Assembly: GCA_041166745.1 (NCBI GenBank)
Contig: JBEEGH010000003.1
Location: 302,749 to 366,748, forward strand
Reading direction: 5' to 3'
DNA: 64,000 nucleotides
Source of the DNA: DASUCS01 sp041166745
GTDB lineage: Bacteria > Actinomycetota > Acidimicrobiia > Acidimicrobiales > JACDCH01
In this document: in pieces, positions 58,781 to 64,000 of the stretch
Numbering within the stretch: position 1 is the first letter of the stretch
Layout: each line of letters starts with the position of its first letter
Notes under the pieces: generated by a model
Told to the model about the DNA's origin: nothing
Seen by the model: only the letters and a program-made list of their open reading frames with translations
The model's database searches: none
Program-made: the position numbers and the translations under genes

Positions 58781-60372
58781 CGGTCGATCCTCCTACGGAG
58801 GAAGACGTCGGTGCCGTCGTTGCGTCGCTCGACACGGAAGTCATCGGTGGTCGTGTTCATGATGTGTGTGCCTCGACCTCGCCCGTGTCCGCGGGCGTCG
58901 CGCCATTGGCCAGCATCGGTCACCCGTACGACGGCATCCGCTCCTTCGAGTCGAATGTCGACGGTGACGGTTCCGCCGGCAGGGCCGTATGCGTGCTCGA
59001 TCGCGTTCGCGGTTGCTTCTCCGACCGCCATCACCAGGTCAATGGTCGCAGCCTCGGTCGCGCCGACGTCTCGCAACCAGTGCCGCAAGGCCGTTCGGAT
59101 CCGCGCCAGCGATGACGGTTCGGCCGCGAAGTCGAGAACAAGTGGAAGCCCCGGTCCATCGTTCGAGATTCGTACACAGAGCAGCGCGATGTCGTCCACG
59201 GGCGGTTCAGCTCCCACGAGCGCCTTCATCACCGATGCACACACGTCTTCGGCGGGCTCTACGCGCACCGCGACGCACAGCATCTCGAGTCGATCGTCCA
59301 GCGGCACCCCTCGGCGTTCGATCAGTCCATCCGTGTAGAGACACACGACCGAACCGCGCTGCATGGGAATCTCTGTGGTGCGCCGACGTCGAGGTGTACG
59401 CGCGCCGAGAGGCGGATCGACATCGAATTCGAGCAGCGATGTGGAGCCGTCCGGATATGCGACAACGGGAGCCGGATGCCCGGCGGCTGAGATTCGGAAG
59501 ACGTCCCGGTTCACGTCGAGCACCATGAGCAGCGCGGTGGCCATCTCACTGGGCTCGAAGTGCTGCAGCTTCTTGTCAACCATGGCGAGGATCTCTGCCG
59601 GATCGTCGGTCGTGATCGCGTAAGCCCGCAAGGTGCTCCGGAGCCGGCCCATCACCACCGCAGCGCGAAGACCACGGCCAACCACGTCGCCCATCACGAC
59701 GCACAACGAACCCGAGCCCAGTGTGAACACGTCGTACCAATCTCCGCCGACGCCCTCGGCCTCGCCCGGCACGTAACGCGCGGCGAACTCGATGCCGGGC
59801 ACGACGGGAAGCCGACCTGGCAACAAGCTGTGTTGGAGAGCGAGCGCCGCAGACCGTTCCGTCTCGCTCAGACGAGCCTGGGTGGCGAGTGCGATTCGAT
59901 CCGCGACCAGTTGCAGGAGCTCGATGTCCTCGTTCGTGAACTCCCTCGGCGACAGTGTTCCTACGTGCAGGACGCCGAGCACCTTGCCCGCGCTGAGCAA
60001 CGGAACGCCGAGCATCGACTTGATTCCGCGATCGCGAAGGATCGGGTTCAGGACCGTCGTGTGATCGACCTGGTCGAGCACCACAGCGCGCTTCTCCGCC
60101 GCGATCCGGCCCGCAAATCCGCGCCCTACTGGAATCCGCACACCCTGCACGACCTCGTCCTCGACGCCTTTGGCCGCGGTTGCGACGAGGAAGTCGGAGT
60201 TCGTCTCGAGTAGCAAAACGGCGGCGGTGTCGACGTGGAGGATTTCGCGAACGCGCTCCAGCAGCTCGCCCAACAGATCCTCGATGTCGAGGTGCGCGAG
60301 GGCAGCATCCGTCACCGCATGGATGTCGCGCAATCGGTCGACGGCCGGAAGAGGCGGCGGGTACTCAGTCAT
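58777..60372 (-). CDS. GAF-SpoIIE phosphatase-HATPase fusion
   Basis: 531 residues from the ATG at 60372. GAF (about 15-165, ILHVDTAAVLLLE, RGIKSMLGVPLLS), SpoIIE/PP2C (about 180-395; LQHSLLPGRLPVVPG, GVGGDWYDVF, VMGDVVGRGLRAA, CLYTDGLIERRG, PPVDDIALLCV) and an RsbW-like HATPase (about 405-525; VMAVGEATANAIEHAYG, RVTDAGQWRD, GRGTHIM). One chain thus carries both the phosphatase and the opposing kinase for the STAS protein encoded next. Confidence 0.9.
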   Translation of the reverse strand: MTEYPPPLPAVDRLRDIHAVTDAALAHLDIEDLLGELLERVREILHVDTAAVLLLETNSDFLVATAAKGVEDEVVQGVRIPVGRGFAGRIAAEKRAVVLDQVDHTTVLNPILRDRGIKSMLGVPLLSAGKVLGVLHVGTLSPREFTNEDIELLQLVADRIALATQARLSETERSAALALQHSLLPGRLPVVPGIEFAARYVPGEAEGVGGDWYDVFTLGSGSLCVVMGDVVGRGLRAAVVMGRLRSTLRAYAITTDDPAEILAMVDKKLQHFEPSEMATALLMVLDVNRDVFRISAAGHPAPVVAYPDGSTSLLEFDVDPPLGARTPRRRRTTEIPMQRGSVVCLYTDGLIERRGVPLDDRLEMLCVAVRVEPAEDVCASVMKALVGAEPPVDDIALLCVRISNDGPGLPLVLDFAAEPSSLARIRTALRHWLRDVGATEAATIDLVMAVGEATANAIEHAYGPAGGTVTVDIRLEGADAVVRVTDAGQWRDARGHGRGRGTHIMNTTTDDFRVERRNDGTDVFLRRRIDR

Positions 60373-60504
60373 TGGTCGACTGAACCTAACCAAAAGGCTT
60401 TGCTTCTAGCCTCCAGCGACGGTGAATCAGTGCGGAGGTCGGGCCTGACTCGACGTCGGGGAGTGCGGGCAGATCAGTCGCTCAGGTAACCGTTGATGCC
60501 GGCG

Positions 60505-60810
60505 TTATCTGGCCGCGCGCCGGTTCTTTGCTTCGGCTAGTTGTTGCTTGAGCAGTGTCACTTCGGCTTCGAGCTCGAGGATGCGGCGAATGCCGATGAG
60601 GGTCATGCCTTCGTCGGCCATGGCCGCGACCTGCTGCACTCGGGCGATCTCCAATCGGTTGTACCGCCGCTGCCCGCCGCCGGACCGTGCGGGCGCCACT
60701 ACCTGTTCGGTGTCCAGCCGGCGAAGGAAGGCCGGCTGGACACCGAGCATCCCGGCGACTTGCCCGACGCTGTAGAGGGGAGCGTGGTCGTCGTCGAACG
60801 GCAGTCGCAT
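60505..60810 (-). CDS. MerR-family regulator, HspR-like
   Basis: 101 residues from the ATG at 60810, preceded by GGAG six bases upstream (a TTG at 60825 is an alternative). APLYSVGQVAGMLGVQPAFLRRLDTEQVV is the MerR helix-turn-helix; RRYNRLEIARVQQVAAMADEGM is the wing, then a short coiled coil. Next to Hsp20 it most resembles HspR, the heat-shock repressor. Confidence 0.85.
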   Translation of the reverse strand: MRLPFDDDHAPLYSVGQVAGMLGVQPAFLRRLDTEQVVAPARSGGGQRRYNRLEIARVQQVAAMADEGMTLIGIRRILELEAEVTLLKQQLAEAKNRRAAR

Positions 60811-60821
60811 CAGGTTCTCCG

Positions 60822-61277
60822 TCAAGCGGGTTGTTCGACGCGTTGTTGGGAGTGCGAGTCGATCGCGGATTGCCCGTTGGTCGACACGTTGATGGGCACG
60901 CGGCGTGGCTTGGCTCTTTCGGCGATCGGTAGCCGCAGGGTGAGCACGCCGTCGGCGTAGTTGGCGTCGATACGGTCGGTGTCGAGGGTTTCGCCGAGGA
61001 AGAGCTGACGACTGAAAGTGCCTTGCGGCCGCTCGCCCACGAGCATCTCGACTCCCTCGATATCGAGTCGCTTGCGCTGTGCGTGCACGGTGAGCACGTT
61101 CTTCTCGACGGTGAGATCGATCGATGTCGGCTCCACCCCGGGAAGATCGAAGTCGACGACGAACTCGTCGCCGCGCCGGTAGGCGTCAATGGGCATCGCC
61201 GCTGGTCGCGCGGGGGTGCCAAGCACCTGTTGCGCGAGACGGTCGAGATCACGGAACGGGTCGGTACGCATCAGCAT
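60822..61277 (-). CDS. Hsp20/alpha-crystallin small heat shock protein
   Basis: 151 residues, ATG at 61277 with AAAGGGGA upstream. The alpha-crystallin domain includes DAYRRGDEFVVDFDLPGVEP, VEKNVLTVHAQRK and YADGVLTLRLPIAERAKPRRV (the IxI-type strand follows as VPINV). ATP-independent holdase for unfolding proteins. In one operon with the HspR-like gene. Confidence 0.93.
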   Translation of the reverse strand: MLMRTDPFRDLDRLAQQVLGTPARPAAMPIDAYRRGDEFVVDFDLPGVEPTSIDLTVEKNVLTVHAQRKRLDIEGVEMLVGERPQGTFSRQLFLGETLDTDRIDANYADGVLTLRLPIAERAKPRRVPINVSTNGQSAIDSHSQQRVEQPA

Positions 61278-61314
61278 CGGTATCCCCTTTCTCGACGAGT
61301 GAACTGCGGGAATA

Positions 61315-61344
61315 CCTATAACTCGACCAGTGAAAAACTGTCAA
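61315..61344 (-). promoter_or_regulatory. sigma-70-type promoter of hsp20
   Basis: On the minus strand TTGACA (61344-61339) and TATAGG (61320-61315) are separated by 18 bp, close to consensus -35 and -10 boxes, 38 bp before the Hsp20 start. ACTTGAC overlapping the -35 box and GTCGAGT next to the -10 box form an imperfect inverted repeat that could be the regulator's operator (HspR HAIR sites are CTTGAGT-N7-ACTCAAG). Confidence 0.65.
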
Positions 61345-61414
61345 GTGCAGTTGTAAGTTTGCTTCGCGCCAGCCCGGCCGCCCACCTACGCGCCACGGCG
61401 ACTAAACCGACGTC

Positions 61415-61822
61415 ATGAGTTCTGACGAAGAGATCGAGTCGCACCTCGGCGCGGTTTTCGACGAACTCGTCGAACTGATCGGCGAGACGAAGCAAGCGAT
61501 ATGGACCGCATCGTCGTCCGAGCGCCGTCGGACGTTCGACAACCTCAAGACGTTCGTCGGTGAACAAGCGGTGCTCATCGATGACGCCGAACGGCGAATC
61601 GGCACACGGGCACCGTGGGTGAAGAGCCCCACGGCACATCACTCGAGGAACATCGCCGCCGAAGCCGGCGGTGACCCTCAGCGACTTGTCGAACTACTCC
61701 TTGGTGACCTTCGCCGCGTCATCGACGACGTCAGGAGCCGCGCAGCAACCATGAAGGGGGAGTGGCAACAGTTGTTGGTCGAGCTGGCCGACAACCTCGA
61801 GCGGCACGTCGACACGATCTGA
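61415..61822 (+). CDS. hypothetical helical protein
   Basis: 135 residues, no Cys and no membrane segment. Mostly helical and acidic (SHLGAVFDELVELIGETKQ, LVELLLGDLRRVIDDVRSR, WQQLLVELADNLERHVD). No family recognised. It is divergent from Hsp20 and may share stress regulation. Confidence 0.65.
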   Translation: MSSDEEIESHLGAVFDELVELIGETKQAIWTASSSERRRTFDNLKTFVGEQAVLIDDAERRIGTRAPWVKSPTAHHSRNIAAEAGGDPQRLVELLLGDLRRVIDDVRSRAATMKGEWQQLLVELADNLERHVDTI

Positions 61823-61870
61823 CCTCGGCCCTACGCTCGCGATGAGACCTGAATCAGTGCACCGATGAGC

Positions 61871-62431
61871 TCAAAGCACCTTCCGCATGTGCACGTCCTC
61901 GGGCTCGCGTTCGAACAGCTCGGCCAACGGTTCCGCCATGGGCTGGAAGCCGCGACCGAGGTAGAACCGCACGGTGTTCTCCGATGGCGTCGCCGAGACG
62001 ACCATGTCGGAGTCGCCGGCGGTGAGGGCGATCTGTTCGAGCTGCTCGGACAGACGGCACCCGATACCGGTGGCACGCAACGGCGCGCTGACGTGGAGGA
62101 ACGCCAGCTGCGCGATCCTGGGCCGAAGGTGCGGCACGACGACACCGATGCCAACCAGCCGTCCGCTGGCGAAGGCACCGAGCGCGATCCCGCCGGCGTC
62201 GACGTAGTGCTCGAGCGCGTGCACCTGGGCCTCGACCGAGTGTTCGCCGTGACCGTCCGGGTCCCAGGCCGACGCGCTCCAATTGCCGTGCCGCGCGACG
62301 AGTTGGGTGCCGTTCTGGTCGTAGAGCGCGTCGATGCGTTCCCTACGGTCGATCTCGCTGACGCGCGACAACTCGGTCCGGCCCAACCTTCGGAACTCGA
62401 CTGCGGGTTCCACCGCCTCACGTTGGCACAC
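61871..62431 (-). CDS. GNAT-family acetyltransferase
   Basis: 186 residues. VEFRRLGRTELSRVSEIDR, AFLHVSAPLRATGIGCRLSEQLEQIAL (acetyl-CoA loop RATGIG) and NTVRFYLGRGFQPMAEP are typical of GNAT enzymes. Acceptor unknown. Start may be one of several codons near 62431. Confidence 0.82.
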   Translation of the reverse strand: MCQREAVEPAVEFRRLGRTELSRVSEIDRRERIDALYDQNGTQLVARHGNWSASAWDPDGHGEHSVEAQVHALEHYVDAGGIALGAFASGRLVGIGVVVPHLRPRIAQLAFLHVSAPLRATGIGCRLSEQLEQIALTAGDSDMVVSATPSENTVRFYLGRGFQPMAEPLAELFEREPEDVHMRKVL

Positions 62432-62481
62432 GACGACGACGCCATCCCGCTGGCGGCCTGGCCCTAACCGCTACTGGCCCT

Positions 62482-63036
62482 CTATGGGGTGCGACCGATG
62501 AAGGCCAGCAGCTTGGTCTGGGCGTCTGCATCATCGGGGACGTGGACGCGCGGCCCGTACTGGCCGCTCTGGCGCAGCAACTCGTCCATCGGCAGCATGC
62601 CTTCGAGCATGACCGCACACTTGTCCGGGTCGAGCGTCTCGTCCTGACCGGTGGCGCGGGCGAGATCCCAGCGATGCAGGAACACGTCGCTGGTGTAGAT
62701 CATGTCGATCGCTTGCCCGAGCGGCATGCGGCCGATGTGCGGGAGGTCATGCTCGCGATCGGCGGTGTCCGTGTCGTCGAGGAGGCTCTGCACCGCGTCC
62801 GTCTGGGTCCGCCACGCGCCGACCGGGTCGTCGTCGACCGACGGACCCGCCGGCAGCGTGATCCCCGCCGCTCCATCGAGGAAGGCCGGAAGCCACTCGA
62901 CGAGGTGGCGGACGACGTCGCGGGCAGCCCAGCCGTCCACCGGCGCAGGCTGGTCCCACGACTCCGGAGCGGTGCCCCCGACGGTCGTGGTGAACGCGTC
63001 GGCGATGCGCCGGTGCTCGTCGGCGGGGCTGCTCAT
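62482..63036 (-). CDS. TIGR03086-type DinB-like metal-binding protein
   Basis: 184 residues from the ATG at 63036. Mycothiol-transferase-like four-helix fold: WDQPAPVDGWAARDVVRHLVEWLP (first His), IGRMPLGQAIDMIYTSDVFLHRWDLARATGQ (HxxxD). Third gene of the ArsR-SRPBCC operon (ATGA overlap). Confidence 0.83.
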   Translation of the reverse strand: MSSPADEHRRIADAFTTTVGGTAPESWDQPAPVDGWAARDVVRHLVEWLPAFLDGAAGITLPAGPSVDDDPVGAWRTQTDAVQSLLDDTDTADREHDLPHIGRMPLGQAIDMIYTSDVFLHRWDLARATGQDETLDPDKCAVMLEGMLPMDELLRQSGQYGPRVHVPDDADAQTKLLAFIGRTP

Positions 63037-63521
63037 CGGAGCTCGGCGATGAGCGCGTCGAGCTTGGCGTAGCCCTGGTCGACGCCGGTCTCCATGCCGC
63101 TGGCCAGCCACTGATCGCGACCCTCGAAGCTGTCCACGAGCGACTGCGCGTGCAGCCGGGTGCGACCGTCGCCGAGGTCCTCGAAGCGCAGCGTCTCGAG
63201 GGCGACGCCATCGGGCTGACCGTCGAAGGTGAAGGTCTGCACGATGTGGTCTTCACCGACCTCGTGGAAGCAGCCGTGGAAGCCGTACTCCTCGCCGTCG
63301 CGCCCGGCGACGTAGCGCCAGCGGCCACCGGTGGTGGCGTCCCATTCGACGATCTTGGTTTCCATCCCGTTCGGACCGACCCAGCGGACGAACAGGTCGG
63401 GGTCGGTGTGGGCCCGCATCAGCTGCGCCGGGGTGGCGTCGAAGTCACGGGTCATGCGGATGATCGGCAGGGTCGGGTCGGCCTCGATCGAGACCTGGTA
63501 GTGGTTGTTCGTGGCGTTCAT
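63033..63521 (-). CDS. SRPBCC/AHSA1-family protein
   Basis: 162 residues from the ATG at 63521. IIRMTRDFDATPAQLMRAHTDPDLFVRWVGPNG, GGRWRYVAGRDGEEYGFHGCFHEV and TFTFDGQPDGVALETLRFEDLGDGRTRL are the activator-of-Hsp90-like START fold widely found next to ArsR regulators. Ligand unknown. It overlaps both neighbours by 4 bp. Confidence 0.88.
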   Translation of the reverse strand: MNATNNHYQVSIEADPTLPIIRMTRDFDATPAQLMRAHTDPDLFVRWVGPNGMETKIVEWDATTGGRWRYVAGRDGEEYGFHGCFHEVGEDHIVQTFTFDGQPDGVALETLRFEDLGDGRTRLHAQSLVDSFEGRDQWLASGMETGVDQGYAKLDALIAELR

Positions 63522-63889
63522 GACGCTGCTCCTTGCTCGAGGTGCCGGTGCTTGCTGGGTCGTTCGTCGCCGCGCATCTCGGCCAGGACGGCGTCGAGGC
63601 GGTCGTAGCGCTCCTGGGCCTGCTGGCGGTACCGCTCGATCCACTTCGTCATCAGGTCGAAGACCTCCGCTTCGAGGTGGCACGGCCGCCGCTGGGCGTC
63701 CTTGCTCTGGCTCACCAGGCCAGCGTCGGCGAGGACCTTGATGTGCTTAGACACCGCCTGGACCGAAACGTTGTAGGGATCGGCGAGCTCCCCGACGGTG
63801 GCGTCGCCCACCGCGAGTCGGGTCACCATGTCGCGCCTCGTCGGATCGGCGAGGGCGGCGAAGACTCGGGACAACTGGTCGTCGGCCAC
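63518..63889 (-). CDS. ArsR-family transcriptional regulator
   Basis: 123 residues, GTG start preceded by AAGGAGG. Winged helix: RVFAALADPTRRDMVTRLAVGDATVGELADPYNVSVQAVSKHIKVLADAGLV, then a basic tail. No metal-binding Cys pair, as in the AHSA1-linked group. Probably represses its own operon through the palindromes at 63905-63920 and 63950-63965. Confidence 0.9.
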   Translation of the reverse strand: MADDQLSRVFAALADPTRRDMVTRLAVGDATVGELADPYNVSVQAVSKHIKVLADAGLVSQSKDAQRRPCHLEAEVFDLMTKWIERYRQQAQERYDRLDAVLAEMRGDERPSKHRHLEQGAAS

Positions 63890-63904
63890 GGACGACCTCC
63901 TTAT

Positions 63905-63920
63905 TCAACTGAGTGGTTGA
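63905..63920. promoter_or_regulatory. operator-like palindrome 1 (TCAAC-N6-GTTGA)
   Basis: TCAAC, TGAGTG, GTTGA, 16 bp upstream of the ArsR start. The same arms and spacing recur at 63950-63965, so this is probably the binding site of the adjacent ArsR protein, overlapping the ribosome-site side of the promoter. Confidence 0.6.
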
Positions 63921-63949
63921 GTACAACGTAACGACCCCCGCCACCGTTG

Positions 63950-63965
63950 TCAACCATTTGGTTGA
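63950..63965. promoter_or_regulatory. operator-like palindrome 2 (TCAAC-N6-GTTGA)
   Basis: TCAAC, CATTTG, GTTGA; the arms extend to TCAACC/GGTTGA. It lies 45 bp from the first copy. The remaining 35 bases to the window end show no gene I can support. Confidence 0.6.
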
Positions 63966-64000
63966 AGAGCGACCGCTCACCCCCGGCTGTCGGCGTCGCG

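Overview
This 64 kb window is GC-rich (roughly two thirds G+C by eye), densely coded bacterial DNA with many GTG/TTG starts and ATGA/GTGA stop-start overlaps. Gene content points to Actinomycetota: a Mec/CysM-type cysteine locus, mycothiol-dependent DinB-like enzymes, an F420-type LLM oxidoreductase, a DUF3039 protein, a BsaP-like biotin synthase partner, and the block murI / Rv1339-like MBL / rph / rdgB in the order of Mycobacterium tuberculosis Rv1338-Rv1341. A deep-branching class such as Acidimicrobiia is my inference, not something the sequence proves. I see no insertion sequence, prophage or CRISPR array.

Layout. 1-12.1 kb: end of a CocE-type hydrolase, a short old-yellow-enzyme protein, smpB, mec-cysM (no cysO between them), a zinc alcohol dehydrogenase, arsC, murI-MBL-rph-rdgB, a D-threonine-aldolase-like enzyme, a lipoamide-dehydrogenase-like flavoprotein and an acetyltransferase. 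12.1-15.1 kb: a small zinc-ribbon gene, an HNH remnant, an unusual class I tRNA with a UAG anticodon, clpP, and two tandem CAP-domain exported proteins that share a duplicated 63 bp upstream element. 15.1-24.5 kb: an AddB/AddA-like recombination nuclease pair, rpe, bioB and a 56-residue BsaP-like gene. 24.5-30.9 kb: a PAS-GAF histidine kinase, a Rieske oxygenase, a ketopantoate-reductase-like gene, then fah and hmgA (end of tyrosine/homogentisate breakdown). 30.9-35.2 kb: a secreted subtilase with a long WSGQS repeat tail, translationally coupled to a membrane GGDEF-EAL protein. 35.2-40.2 kb: menA-like prenyltransferase, LLM oxidoreductase, nickel/cobalt transporter, CoA-transferase.

40.2-46.2 kb is a co-directional signalling cluster: two SpoIIE/PP2C phosphatases with sensory N-termini, two STAS anti-sigma antagonists, a LuxR-type regulator and a receiver-HATPase fusion, which together look like a complete partner-switching stress circuit without its sigma factor. 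A second, compact version (phosphatase and kinase fused in one protein, plus a STAS protein) sits at 58.4-60.4 kb. 47.2-49.8 kb pairs a KdpD-like DUF4118 membrane protein with a KimA-like potassium permease. 50-54 kb holds a flavin reductase, a mycothiol-type enzyme and a small membrane peptide / membrane protein / PadR group. 54-57.5 kb holds a phosphoesterase-CNB pair and a SipW-like signal peptidase with an appended beta-rich region beside a probable exported substrate. 60.5-64 kb has Hsp20 with an HspR/MerR-type regulator, and an ArsR-SRPBCC-DinB operon preceded by two matching operator-like palindromes.
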